DNA from: Clostridia bacterium | GTDB lineage: Bacteria; Bacillota; Clostridia; Peptostreptococcales; Anaerovoracaceae | Direction: 5' to 3' | Length of the DNA stretch: 35,864 bases | NCBI GenBank assembly: GCA_910575405.1 | Contig: CAJTER010000034.1 | Location: forward strand, 15,240-51,103 | Part shown: piece after piece, positions 25,393 to 33,720 of the stretch | How the letters are laid out: the number at the start of each line of letters is the position of its first letter | Numbering within the stretch: position 1 is the first letter of the stretch | The notes under the pieces: generated by a model | Databases searched by the model: none | What the model was told of the DNA's origin: nothing | Seen by the model: the letters and a program-made list of their open reading frames with translations, nothing else | Translations under genes and position numbers: made by a program

Positions 25393-25544
25393 CTAAACAG
25401 AAACGCGAAAGGGAACGGTCAAATTTTCCCGCTTTTCCGGATGGGAGATGAGACAAATATACCGGGGAGGCGGAAACGCTTAACCGGAAACTTTCAAATC
25501 TACCGGCATGGCGCAAAAGCGTGCGCCAGAAAAGAGGTATAGGC
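25393..25544 (+). other. Long 5' leader with possible RNA structure
   Basis: The leader holds several complementary pieces: GAAAGGGAA with TTTTCCCGCTTTTC, CCGG...CCGG around GCGGAAACGC, and a firm hairpin GGCGCA/TGCGCC (25510-25527) just before the ribosome binding site. I could not match it to a known riboswitch class. There is no terminator in it, so any control would act on translation. Confidence 0.35.
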
Positions 25545-27602
25545 ATGAAACGAAAACTACTTGCATGGATGCTTACAGCGCTTCTCGTCGTTTCCCTCAC
25601 AGCCTGCGGAGGTGAAAAGGCGGACAGCGGCCAGAGTGAAAGCAGCGGTTTTGAAAGCAAAATCGATCTGGAATTCACAAAGGAGGTTATGACCAAGATA
25701 AGCCAGATGGGCGATGACGAAGCCACCGGCAACCGCTCGGCCGGCTCTCCTGCGGAAAAGGAAACGGCCAAATATCTCAAGTCCGTGATGGAGGATATAG
25801 GCCTGCAGAACGTCACGACAGATAAAATAACGGTGGACGGCTGGACCTACAAGGGCGCTGATATCACCTACGAGGACAGCCAGGGAACGGAGCAGACCGT
25901 TACGCTAGGCGGATATGCCACCGATCTGACTGCCAAAGAGGAACAGACAAAACTGGTATACCTGGGCGAAGGCACACAGGCCGATTATGAAGGCGTTGAT
26001 GTAAAGGATAAGCTGGTTCTCATTGACATCAATCAGGATGAAAACTGGTGGATCAATTATCCGGCTTATCAGGCAAAGCACAAGGGCGCCAAGGCCGTAA
26101 TCGCCATGTCCCAAATGGTAACGGAAAATGAAAACCGCATCGGTTCCCAGGATATCTGTGGACCAGCGGACGCACCGGCATTCGGCATCAGCCAGAAGGA
26201 TTCCAAGGCGCTGCAGAAGGCCATCAAAGCTTCCAAAAATAAGGAGCTGGACGTGGTCTTTAACGCCGATTCCACCATTACGAAAGACGCGGAAAGCCAG
26301 AATGTATGGGGCGAAATACCGGGAGAGTCCGATCAGGTCATCTACATGATCGGCCACTATGATGGCTATTACCATTCCCTCTACGACAATGCTTCGGGCA
26401 TTGCCACCACCCTGGGAATTGTCAAGGCCCTTATGGACAGCGGCTACACTCCGGAAAAAACCATTCGCGTCGTGGCCCACGGTGCGGAAGAATTCGGCAA
26501 GAGTGGCAACGAATACGACTGGGCAACCGGCGCTTACGAGCAGATCATGACCAATCATCCGGAATGGGCGAAAAAAGCCTTTGCCGTGGTCAACATTGAC
26601 GGCGATTATCCGGTTGTTGGCGAAAAGGGATATGGAATCAACACTTCTCACGAAATCCGTTCCTTTACGGAAAACAGCGCCAAAAAGGTTACTGAGGGAA
26701 GTGATTACGAATACGCCTTCCGCAGTCCGGCAGGTACGGGAACTGAGGACTTCCAGTGGACGGTTCAGGGAATTCCTTCCATTGTAGCCACCCACGGCGA
26801 CGAATGCCTCTATTATGACGGCATGTACCACAGTAATATGGACTCTGAGGAAGGCGGGGCGCTGGATGAAAATGCCCTTTTGATGAACCACAAAATTTTC
26901 GGTGCCATTGTTTCGGATCTGGATCAGAAAATCGTAAGACCCATGGACTTTACCGCACGCCTTGACGCTCTGACAGAATCCCTGGATGAAAAGCTGGTTC
27001 AGGACGAAGAGCTGACCGAACGGATAGCGGCGGTAAAGAAAAAGGCGCAGGCATTAAACGAAATGGCTGCCGAGGCAGAAAAGGGCTCAGCAGAAGATGC
27101 GGAAGCGCTCAATGACGGCCTTTACAAGCTGTTCCTCACAGCTCAGGATGGTTTCCTGAGAATCGACTATGGCGGTGAAGTGGTATTTCCAAACGAAATG
27201 TACCAAAACAATATAAACGCGCTGGATCAGAGTATCGCGGCGCTGGAAAAGGGCAATATCCAGACAGCCTACGACGACTATTTATCAGGCGTTGACTGGG
27301 CCTGGTACTCCATGTACTTTGATAAGGAAACCTGCAAATACTTTGAAAATCAGCTGATGAAAAACAGAAAGGGCACCTTTGGCGAGGGCAGAATCGACTA
27401 TCCCATGGCTGATACGGACAGCGTCGTCCGCAGCCTGAGCAAAAAATACGACAGCAAAAACGCGGATGTTTCCAAAGAAATCAAAGAACTGAAAAAGCTG
27501 AAAAAACAGCAGGAAGCTTATTTGAAAAAAATCATCGAAACGGAGAAGAAGACCCTGACTGAAATGGAAAAGGGTATGGACGATCTGCTTCCTGCAAAAT
27601 AA
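25545..27602 (+). CDS. M28-family metallopeptidase, lipoprotein
   Basis: The start at 25545 follows AAAGAGGTATAGGC and gives a clean lipoprotein signal (VVSLTAC, lipidated Cys at residue 21). The 685-residue mature region has an N-terminal segment, a PA-like insert (about 95-230) and the M28 zinc peptidase core. The core shows the metal His in MIGHYDGYYHSLYDNASG (about residue 271), the Glu pair in VAHGAEEFG and the late His in YHSNMD. A long charged helical C-terminal part ends in repeated Lys/Glu coiled coil. It should be an aminopeptidase-type enzyme held on the outer face of the membrane. It has its own promoter and terminator. Confidence 0.9.
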   Translation: MKRKLLAWMLTALLVVSLTACGGEKADSGQSESSGFESKIDLEFTKEVMTKISQMGDDEATGNRSAGSPAEKETAKYLKSVMEDIGLQNVTTDKITVDGWTYKGADITYEDSQGTEQTVTLGGYATDLTAKEEQTKLVYLGEGTQADYEGVDVKDKLVLIDINQDENWWINYPAYQAKHKGAKAVIAMSQMVTENENRIGSQDICGPADAPAFGISQKDSKALQKAIKASKNKELDVVFNADSTITKDAESQNVWGEIPGESDQVIYMIGHYDGYYHSLYDNASGIATTLGIVKALMDSGYTPEKTIRVVAHGAEEFGKSGNEYDWATGAYEQIMTNHPEWAKKAFAVVNIDGDYPVVGEKGYGINTSHEIRSFTENSAKKVTEGSDYEYAFRSPAGTGTEDFQWTVQGIPSIVATHGDECLYYDGMYHSNMDSEEGGALDENALLMNHKIFGAIVSDLDQKIVRPMDFTARLDALTESLDEKLVQDEELTERIAAVKKKAQALNEMAAEAEKGSAEDAEALNDGLYKLFLTAQDGFLRIDYGGEVVFPNEMYQNNINALDQSIAALEKGNIQTAYDDYLSGVDWAWYSMYFDKETCKYFENQLMKNRKGTFGEGRIDYPMADTDSVVRSLSKKYDSKNADVSKEIKELKKLKKQQEAYLKKIIETEKKTLTEMEKGMDDLLPAK

Positions 27603-27615
27603 AAAGAAAGAAGTA

Positions 27616-27822
27616 TCAATGCAAATTTAACTTAAGGCAATATGATCGAAAGGGGCCGCCGTACTGGGGAAATCCAGTGCGGCGAGACCCTTTTTTTCTG
27701 CATCTTGCAGGCAGCATGTAAAAACTGAAATCGTAAATAATCGGCTTCTTTTTTGCTTCCGCCAGCTGCTGCTTTTCCTGCATAGTCAGTACAGTATCAT
27801 CTGTCAGTTCAAATTTCACCAT
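27616..27822 (-). pseudogene. BrnA-like antitoxin remnant
   Basis: The frame starts at 27822 and reads MVKFELTDDTVLTMQEKQQL, then AEAKKKPIIYD. From memory this is the N-terminal part of a small antitoxin paired with BrnT toxins in Clostridia, normally followed by EDSPELTPEME. Here the similarity stops at YD (about 27730), and the rest runs through the terminator of the neighbouring gene. The DNA-binding end is therefore missing. It overlaps the toxin-like fragment by 14 bp in the usual toxin-first order. Confidence 0.6.
27652..27697 (+). terminator. Intrinsic terminator of the M28 peptidase gene
   Basis: GCCGTACTGG (27658-27667) pairs with CCAGTGCGGC (27674-27683), outer GGG/CCC pairs extend it, and seven T follow (27691-27697). 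It lies about 50 bp after the stop codon and reaches into the degenerate antitoxin gene on the other strand. Confidence 0.85.
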
Positions 27823-28009
27823 AATATATCTTCCTTTCTCTTCCTGTCGCAAGTCGGGCAGAAATCAGCCTGATCCTTGGATATCTCTCTGTATACACGA
27901 CAAATAGGACTTCATCTGCTAAGCCAATTGTAATGTATCGCTCTTCATTCTCACTATGTATTTCGTCATAAATTTCGGTTCTATCTATATTTTCATGGAT
28001 TTGACCCAC
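27809..28009 (-). pseudogene. BrnT-like toxin remnant (DUF497), N-terminus missing
   Basis: The 66-residue reading has the C-terminal half of a BrnT ribonuclease toxin: EIYDEIHSENEERYITIG, then a VLFVVYTER strand and RIRLISARLATGRERKIYYG. The first about 28 residues of a normal BrnT, with the WDxxKN..K.HG motif that holds active-site residues, are absent. The DNA runs straight into the end of a flavodoxin gene. The fragment should be inactive as a toxin. Confidence 0.65.
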
Positions 28010-28394
28010 TGAACAAGTTCATCCTTTGCGCCGGCCGCGTCCTCTTCATACACATCAAACACATTGTCCGAAAAGTTCGCCCCGGGAGCCGCCGCTTCTA
28101 TGTCCTCCACGCTGGAAGCAAGGCCGCCAGTTCCGTGGGAGCAGAAGAGGTAGATCTGCTTGCCGCTGAGGTCATTTTCCTCAAGAAAGGTGATCAAAGC
28201 CATGGGGCAGCTGTACCACCAGTTGGGGTAGCCCAGAAAGACGATATCGTAATCCTCCAGGTTCTCTATCTTTTTGGTGAGGGCCGGCCGGGTGCCTTTG
28301 TTTTTTTCTTCGTTGCCCCGCTCCAGGCAGCCGTCCCAGTCAGCGGGATAGGGATCCGTTACCTGAATGGAAAAGGTGTGTCCGCCGGTTTCAT
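27985..28394 (-). pseudogene. Flavodoxin lacking its N-terminus
   Basis: The frame runs from a TAA at 28395-28397 to TAG at 27985 and encodes about 135 residues: FSIQVTDPYPADWDGCLERG, then DYDIVFLGYPNWWYSCPMAL and FCSHGTGGLASSVEDIE. This is the later two thirds of a flavodoxin. The first strand and FMN phosphate loop (normally about 50-60 residues) are missing, and there is no ATG or GTG before 28203. Its beginning overlaps the stop codon of the DUF4405 gene. A deletion fused the two genes end to end. A short product from the ATG at 28203 would lack most of the FMN site. Confidence 0.7.
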
Positions 28395-29062
28395 CTTACC
28401 GTTCTCCTCCATTTCATAAAATAATAGCCCAAAAAAGCCCAGAGCTCCATCATTGCTGCGTACTCCGCCAGCGCCTGCAGGGCCGTTTTTTCAAAGTCGA
28501 AAAACACAAAGTGATTTTTCAGAAACAGATAAGAAACCAGATCCGCCCGTACAAAGCAGACCGCTCCCCATGCCGCAATGGCCAGCGCCAATATCCGCAA
28601 AGCATACAAAACCCCTTTTGAATGCTTCCTGTCTCTGACCCCCTTTCCAATGGCCACTGCTGCCATGGACCAGTGAAATCCCAGGTGAAGACTCATCAGC
28701 AAAAATCCCCAGTAGGAGGCTGCCATATGTACCCGGCGGGCAAGTCCCATCCCTCCGCCTGAGGGAAGAAAGTCAAACACATAGCCGGACATGGTTATTC
28801 CGCTCCAGGCCAGACAGAGCAGACAGACGAGAAGTGCGCCGTTTACTGCCGTCTGCGCAGCCCGAGCAGCCGTATATTTTCCCCTTGGCAGACCCTTATA
28901 CCATTTCAGATTGAGGATGTTGTGAGCCACAAACAGGGCCAGCATCCCTACCCCCACCCATTCGTGAAACTCCTGTCCTGTGATGGGAAACAGCATCAGA
29001 AGCAGCAGTAAAAGGATCATTGAGATATCGATTGCGGTTTTTATCTTTGCCTTGGCCTTCAT
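28391..29062 (-). CDS. DUF4405 membrane protein (cytochrome b-like)
   Basis: The start at 29062 follows GGAGGGAATCC; an upstream frame to 29149 adds nothing recognisable. The 223-residue protein has four to five hydrophobic helices with His residues in membrane positions (HEWVGVGMLALFVAHNILN, RVHMAASYWGFLLMSLHLGFHW), the pattern of the DUF4405 family, thought to hold heme or act in electron transfer. A flavodoxin follows directly, so the pair may have formed a redox unit before the flavodoxin lost its start. The C-terminus may also be affected by the junction. Confidence 0.7.
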   Translation of the reverse strand: MKAKAKIKTAIDISMILLLLLLMLFPITGQEFHEWVGVGMLALFVAHNILNLKWYKGLPRGKYTAARAAQTAVNGALLVCLLCLAWSGITMSGYVFDFLPSGGGMGLARRVHMAASYWGFLLMSLHLGFHWSMAAVAIGKGVRDRKHSKGVLYALRILALAIAAWGAVCFVRADLVSYLFLKNHFVFFDFEKTALQALAEYAAMMELWAFLGYYFMKWRRTVR

Positions 29063-29359
29063 GGATTCCCTCCGTTCCTTTATTTGCCCGTGTTCTGGCC
29101 AGCTGTCCGTCACCTGCCGCTTCCCTTTTTGCAAAGCGCAAAAAAGCAAGTCGCCGAAAGGAGACTCCCTGACTCACTTTCATTATATTTGCCAGATAGG
29201 TTTCTGTAAAATACTTGGTTTACGGCCTGCACCTCTGGAAAAGGCAGATGCTGATTTCCATTGCCGACGGGACAATTTGCTATATGATTCTGATCCAGTT
29301 TCTGTTTTAAGGCAAAAGGGATTGCGGGGAAAGCCGCTGTTTTCCTGCCCCAGCCTGAT

Positions 29360-31069
29360 TTATGGCTGTCCCCGGCTTTCCCGGATGAGGACGGTCTTGC
29401 CCTCAAAGGCAAATCCGTAGCTGCGAATCCGATCCGCCGGTATTCCCTTTGCCAGCAAAGCTCCCGCATACTGCTTTTCCTCAATTTGAGCAAGAGCCGC
29501 GGCGGCGGTTTCCTCCAGATCCCTTTCGTCCTCTGGATCGTGGACTTTGAATTCCAGCAGGATCCCGTCGTCTTCCCTGTTTTTCGGCTCCAGCATCACA
29601 TCGTAGCGGCCAAACCCGCTCTCTCGGTTAGAGGTGATGATATAGCGATCCGATAGCTCTACCATCAGGCCCAGCACAAAGCCGTGGTAAAAGCGTTCCG
29701 GCTCCGATTCAGACGGAGCTTTTCCTGTGTCAAAGTAGCTGAAGGTTTTCAGGGCTACGCTGTTCATATAATGGTTCATTCCTTTTCTGTCCCCTGCCAG
29801 CAGGGCTTTGATAAATTCATTGTAATCGCCTGCAGCACAGTCAAACCATCTGTGGATCATTTTCCGGAACATCAGCTTTACTTCGAAATTCGTCAGCTCC
29901 AGTTCGTGTACCCGCTTCCACTCTTCATAGCCCTGACTGTGTACCTCTACCCCTTTTACCTTCAGATACCCGCTGGCAAGCAGCAGGCTCCACACCGCTT
30001 CTCTCTGGCCGGATAATTCCCCGTATACGATTTGTTCGTCCAGCTCCGTTTTTACAGAGCTCCCCTGCAGCAGAAGTTCAAAGTCCTGCTTGATGTCCTT
30101 GCTTCCTTCCTGAATCAGTTTTCCCACCAGCTTGTTGGAACTGGTGTTGGCCCAGTAAACTCCAACTTCCCCCTTATCCAGATAGTTGATAATGGACCAG
30201 GGGTTATAGATATCCGTTGTTTCTCCAAAGGTAAAGCCGTCGTACCAGTTCTTCACTTCCTCCTTTTTATGGGAAAGGCCGTATTCCTCCAGGGCGGTAA
30301 AGACTTCCTCTTCCGTGAAGCCAAAGCACTGGGCATATTCCTTCGACGTCGTTGTCACCACTTTTGGGTTGTTGAAGTCGGAAAAGATGGACTCCTTGCT
30401 GACTCTAGTGATGCCGGTCATCAGGGCGCGATACAGGTAGGGGTTGGTTTTGAAGGTAGCGTTAAACAGGCTTCGCATAAAGTCGCTCATTTCCTCCCAG
30501 TACCCCTTTATATACGCTTCCTGCATGGGCGTGTCGTATTCGTCCAGCAGGATCAGCACCTTTTTTCCATAGTATCTGGACAGGTAATCCGACAGCTGGT
30601 GAAGGGACAGGGTCGCGTCTACATCGTCCATGTCAATGGTTTTTCTGCGGAACGTGTTTTTTTCCGATTCGGTCAGATAGTCTCCTTCCAACAGGAACTC
30701 CCGCTTCGCAAACTCTCTGGCAAGAAGCTCGCACAGCTTTCGCCGCGCGGTCTGATAGTCGGTTTCTTTCAGCTGGGCCAGGGAAAGGCTGATGACCGGA
30801 TACGTCCCCTGCAAATCCCGATATTCCTCCTCTTCCCAGATGGAAAGACCACGAAAGAGCTCGCTTCTACCCGCGTAGTCTATGGAAAAGAATTTTTCCA
30901 TCATGCTCATGTTCAGCGTCTTCCCAAAGCGCCTGGGCCGGGTGATCAGGGTCACGCTTTCCCCTGCTTTCCACCATTCTCTGATAAAATTGGTTTTATC
31001 AATATAAAAATAGTCTTTCACCCGAATGAGCTCAAAATCCTGGCTTCCGATTCCAATTACTCTTTCCAT
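29360..31069 (-). CDS. AAA-ATPase-like protein with PD-(D/E)XK nuclease domain
   Basis: The 569-residue protein starts IGSQDFELIRVKDYFYIDKT and has a P-loop-like ITRPRRFGKTLNMS, the DEYDTP motif (VLILLDEYDTP), and a C-terminal nuclease-like region (GFGRYDVMLEP...ILLEFKV). This is the AAA-ATPase_like (PF09820) plus PDDEXK_9 (PF08011) layout, abundant in gut anaerobes and often present in many copies. A role in mobile-element or phage defence has been suggested for the family but not shown to my knowledge. It is a single gene; the ribosome binding site is GAAGGGAGCGGAGC. Confidence 0.85.
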   Translation of the reverse strand: MERVIGIGSQDFELIRVKDYFYIDKTNFIREWWKAGESVTLITRPRRFGKTLNMSMMEKFFSIDYAGRSELFRGLSIWEEEEYRDLQGTYPVISLSLAQLKETDYQTARRKLCELLAREFAKREFLLEGDYLTESEKNTFRRKTIDMDDVDATLSLHQLSDYLSRYYGKKVLILLDEYDTPMQEAYIKGYWEEMSDFMRSLFNATFKTNPYLYRALMTGITRVSKESIFSDFNNPKVVTTTSKEYAQCFGFTEEEVFTALEEYGLSHKKEEVKNWYDGFTFGETTDIYNPWSIINYLDKGEVGVYWANTSSNKLVGKLIQEGSKDIKQDFELLLQGSSVKTELDEQIVYGELSGQREAVWSLLLASGYLKVKGVEVHSQGYEEWKRVHELELTNFEVKLMFRKMIHRWFDCAAGDYNEFIKALLAGDRKGMNHYMNSVALKTFSYFDTGKAPSESEPERFYHGFVLGLMVELSDRYIITSNRESGFGRYDVMLEPKNREDDGILLEFKVHDPEDERDLEETAAAALAQIEEKQYAGALLAKGIPADRIRSYGFAFEGKTVLIRESRGQP

Positions 31070-31125
31070 GCTCCGCTCCCTTCCGCCTTTCGGCTAACCC
31101 CTTTAGCGCTCGCACTATTATAACG

Positions 31126-31134
31126 ATTATACCA
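31126..31134 (-). promoter_or_regulatory. Extended -10 element upstream of the AAA-ATPase-like gene
   Basis: The minus strand reads TGGTATAAT, an extended -10 about 57 bp before the start codon. The -35 region is weak. Confidence 0.45.
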
Positions 31135-31223
31135 TAGTCCCCCGCTCTTCACACGGATAAAATGCTTTTGTTTGTATCAAGTGTTTATTGTTATGCGGCC
31201 CGGCAGGGATGGATTGTTTTATC

Positions 31224-31272
31224 CAAAAAAAGAGACAGGAGCTCTTTCTTAGTGCATAAACTCTGTCTCTTC
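31224..31272 (-). terminator. Intrinsic terminator of the XRE regulator gene
   Basis: AGAGACAG (31231-31238 on the plus strand) pairs with CTGTCTCT (31263-31270). On the minus strand the stem is followed by seven T. It lies about 20 bp after the XRE gene's stop. Confidence 0.8.
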
Positions 31273-31291
31273 TGCCTGCCATCTCTTTTTC

Positions 31292-32047
31292 CTATTTCAC
31301 TTTCCGTTCAAGCCTGCCTTTGACCGGAATCAACAGCAGGGCGCCCAGTATGCTGTAAAGCAGTGTAAGTGAGGCTACAGCCAGATTGATTCCCAGAATC
31401 TGCACGCTCGCTACCGCATTTAAAGTGAACATCAGGTACACCATGGACAAAACGCTGAAAAAGGCGCCGCTGGCCAGCATGGATTTTATGGCCATGGAAA
31501 CGGCCTTCACCGCGTTTTCCAGCTTCTGTTCATTGTCTGCTTCCCAGAACAGATAACGGAATCCGTTTGCAAAGTCCTTCAGATGTCCCGCAAGGCCCAG
31601 GCAGACTGCCGGCACCAGGATCACCTCCATCAGGCTGGGAAGATCGTAATAGTTTCTCAGCATTTCGTCCTCCAACATACCCGAAACGCCTACCGGCAGA
31701 AACATAATCACGATAAGCGCCACGCTCCAGGCTGCAGCTACCGCAATCTGCCTTGCGGCTCCTTTTTTCTCGTTTTCATAATCCTGCATTAAATTCATCA
31801 TATTTTCCTCCGCTTTCCTGTGATACGCATCCTGCGTCAGACGCTCTCCTGACAGCAGTTCGTTTACATTAATCTCCAGCAGCTGGCAGAGGGGCAGTAT
31901 AATGGCCATATCGGGAAGCCCGTTTCCCGTCTCCCATTTTGACACGGTTTTGTCGCTGATCCCCAGCTCCTCGCTCAGCTGCCGTTGTGTCATCTGCAGT
32001 TCCTTTCTCCGGGCCGCGATGAACGCACCTGTTTTTTTTGCCTCCAT
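31292..32047 (-). CDS. XRE-family regulator with a C-terminal membrane domain
   Basis: The 251-residue protein has an N-terminal Cro/C1 helix-turn-helix (residues about 8-65, TQRQLSEELGISDKTVSKWETG). A charged linker follows, then four hydrophobic helices from about residue 100 to the end. Such membrane-anchored XRE proteins are common in Clostridia. Some respond to envelope or osmotic changes, but no ligand is known for this one. It has its own terminator, and nothing recognisable lies directly upstream, so its target genes are unknown. Confidence 0.82.
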   Translation of the reverse strand: MEAKKTGAFIAARRKELQMTQRQLSEELGISDKTVSKWETGNGLPDMAIILPLCQLLEINVNELLSGERLTQDAYHRKAEENMMNLMQDYENEKKGAARQIAVAAAWSVALIVIMFLPVGVSGMLEDEMLRNYYDLPSLMEVILVPAVCLGLAGHLKDFANGFRYLFWEADNEQKLENAVKAVSMAIKSMLASGAFFSVLSMVYLMFTLNAVASVQILGINLAVASLTLLYSILGALLLIPVKGRLERKVK

Positions 32048-32334
32048 AATAAAGTCTCCTTTCTGTGATCACAGCTTTATCATACCCTTGGAGGGCGCCG
32101 TCTGTAAACCTGCGTGTCGTAGAATGGGCTCTATGTTTGCGGAAATGGTATCTGCGGAAATACGGAAAGCCGAAGGAATTGCCGTTCCTTCGGCCAAGAG
32201 TATGCAAGTGTGATGCCTCAATTGTCAGGCAGTCAGCCTAAATCAGATCGAGCAGCAGATCTAAAAATTGAAAAACAGTGACTAAGAAGGCTGGATTTGG
32301 TGAATTCAAAGTTGCCCTTGTATGCGCTGCGTTT
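32048..32334. other. Intergenic stretch with one strong hairpin
   Basis: GCCGAAGGA (32169-32177) and TCCTTCGGC (32186-32194) form a 9-bp perfect stem with an 8-base loop, without a T-tract. A plus-strand open frame (31902-32213) runs through but is mostly the shadow of the XRE gene. The start region of the XRE gene lies at the left end. Confidence 0.45.
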
Positions 32335-33273
32335 CTAATCAAACAGGCTAAGCTGCGGATCTTTTGATGAAAGAACCTTGCGCTGCAAAATTACATCCCC
32401 TGGCCCCGGCCTTTTGCAGAGCAGCGGAGAATCCGGATCATAGTCTCTGGCGTTTTCTGCTGCGCTGCTGGGGTTTATATTGGCATAACAGTACCGACAG
32501 CCATGGCCGCAGGTATTGTACGCGCCAATATCTACGCTGGCAACGCAGCCGCATTCTTTTCGCTGATTGGGATCCTTTTTGATATCCAGCCGGTATCCAC
32601 TGATTGTTTCCAGCCGCGCCCGATCGATGCAGCTGCCATGGGAAACACCGTATTGGGAAAGCTCAAGCTCCTCCGCACAGGTAACAAGGCGGATTCCGTG
32701 CTCTTTCGCTGTCTCCGCAAATCGCCAGGCAAGCTCTTCCTGCTGCGCCCTTGCTGCCTTTTGAGGCTTTATGGCGCGCATATTTCGGGCTGTGTTTTTG
32801 TATTCATCAAGAAAGCTGATGGTGCAGAGCTGGGTGTAAGCTTCCAGCCGTTCTGCCAGCACCCTGAAATATTTGCAGTGGTAGTCCATCGTATATTGTT
32901 CACTAAAGAATATAGGGTCATACCTCCAGAGAACCCGCTCTTTTCCGATGCGTTTGGAAAGCTGCTGAAAGGCCGAAATCAAGACATTGCTCTTTGACGG
33001 AACGCGGGGCTCGATGTCTCTGCCGTATGCGTTCAGAGTAAATTGAAAGTAGTAGGGGAAGTCCGCAATTTCTTTCAATTTGGAGAGCATGGGCAGGGGA
33101 TTTTTCGTCCAGAACACGATGCCGTCTATGGTTTCCGGCGACAGCTCGATCCGGCTTATCTGATGCGCGCTTACGGGGCTGCGGACACATACATAGCCTT
33201 CTTTTATTCGATTGAAGAACCAGTCGCTGTAAAAGGCGGGAATATCGGTTCTCCGGCTTACGCTTAATATCAC
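32335..33273 (-). CDS. DUF1848 family protein (radical-SAM-like, Fe-S motif)
   Basis: The 312-residue protein begins MILSVSRRTDIPAFYSDWFFNR and has FWTKNPLPM, then the C-terminal Cys cluster (ECGCVASVDIGAYNTCGHGCRYCYAN). This is the DUF1848 signature; the CxxxCxYCY-like arrangement suggests an Fe-S cluster near the C-terminus. The function is unknown. DUF1848 proteins are widespread in Clostridia, and some are next to nucleotide or repair genes. It is third in a short minus-strand series after two broken small genes. Confidence 0.82.
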   Translation of the reverse strand: MILSVSRRTDIPAFYSDWFFNRIKEGYVCVRSPVSAHQISRIELSPETIDGIVFWTKNPLPMLSKLKEIADFPYYFQFTLNAYGRDIEPRVPSKSNVLISAFQQLSKRIGKERVLWRYDPIFFSEQYTMDYHCKYFRVLAERLEAYTQLCTISFLDEYKNTARNMRAIKPQKAARAQQEELAWRFAETAKEHGIRLVTCAEELELSQYGVSHGSCIDRARLETISGYRLDIKKDPNQRKECGCVASVDIGAYNTCGHGCRYCYANINPSSAAENARDYDPDSPLLCKRPGPGDVILQRKVLSSKDPQLSLFD

Positions 33274-33289
33274 AAGTCGCTCCTCTTCT

Positions 33290-33637
33290 CTATGCCGATA
33301 CGCCGTACTCCATCAGGCCGTCCCGGGTGCAGTAAACATAAAGCTTCCCTCTTTTAATCTGCGGGAAGCGGAGCTCTGCCGCCTGCTCGGGGTAAAGCCG
33401 CATGAGCAGTACCTGATCGTAGGTCACCCAGGCGGCAAAGGAAAAGTAGTGCTCCTTTGTCATAGGGTGATTAAATACAACGTAATAGTCGTTTTCGATT
33501 TTTTCTGCCTAAGGCTGGTGCTCTTCATTCGCCTTGTTTGCCTCAAGGGGTGAAAGCTTTCTGCCGCAGCAGGAAACTTCTGCCGGAGCTGTAGCGGTTA
33601 AGACATTTCCGCAGTCCGGGCATACGTAAAGAATCAT
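33290..33637 (-). pseudogene. Zinc-ribbon/desulfoferrodoxin-like small protein with an in-frame TAG
   Basis: The ATG at 33637 overlaps the stop of the preceding stub (TAATG). The reading gives MILYVCPDCGNVL, a CC pair (VSCCGRKLSPLEA), then a TAG at 33509-33511 (codon 43), and goes on in the same frame through DYYVVFNHPMTKEHYFSF to TAG at 33290. The joined 115-codon protein resembles a small family with an N-terminal zinc ribbon and a C-terminal desulfoferrodoxin-like part. The stop splits the two parts. The conserved reading after the stop shows that the break is recent. Confidence 0.6.
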
Positions 33638-33717
33638 TATCTATTTCCGCAACGCTTGAATTCAACCGCAATTGTGTCCCCAATTTCAAAGATGGTTTTC
33701 AGAGATTTTGTATCCAT
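33637..33717 (-). pseudogene. N-terminal stub of an AlbA_2 (Schlafen-type) ATP-binding protein
   Basis: The 26-residue stub reads MDTKSLKTIFEIGDTIAVEF then KRCGNR and stops. It looks like the start of an AlbA_2/putative DNA-binding regulator (LKxLFEIGETIAVEFKRCGN). The main domain is missing. AAAGGAGG lies ahead of it inside the end of the transglutaminase gene. The stop overlaps the next start codon. Confidence 0.45.
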
Positions 33718-33720
33718 TGA

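Noticed and set aside
25393-25544. Cyclic-di-GMP or cyclic-di-AMP riboswitch in the M28 leader
   Set aside because: Some short pieces look similar (CGCTTAACCGG, GGAAACGC), but the order and conserved cores of these classes are not there.
25905-26891. 328-residue minus-strand open frame
   Set aside because: It lies opposite the M28 peptidase, whose motifs are clear. The antisense product has chance composition.
30032-31123. 363-residue plus-strand open frame
   Set aside because: It lies opposite the AAA-ATPase-like gene, has no ribosome binding site and no recognisable domain. It is a shadow of the real gene.
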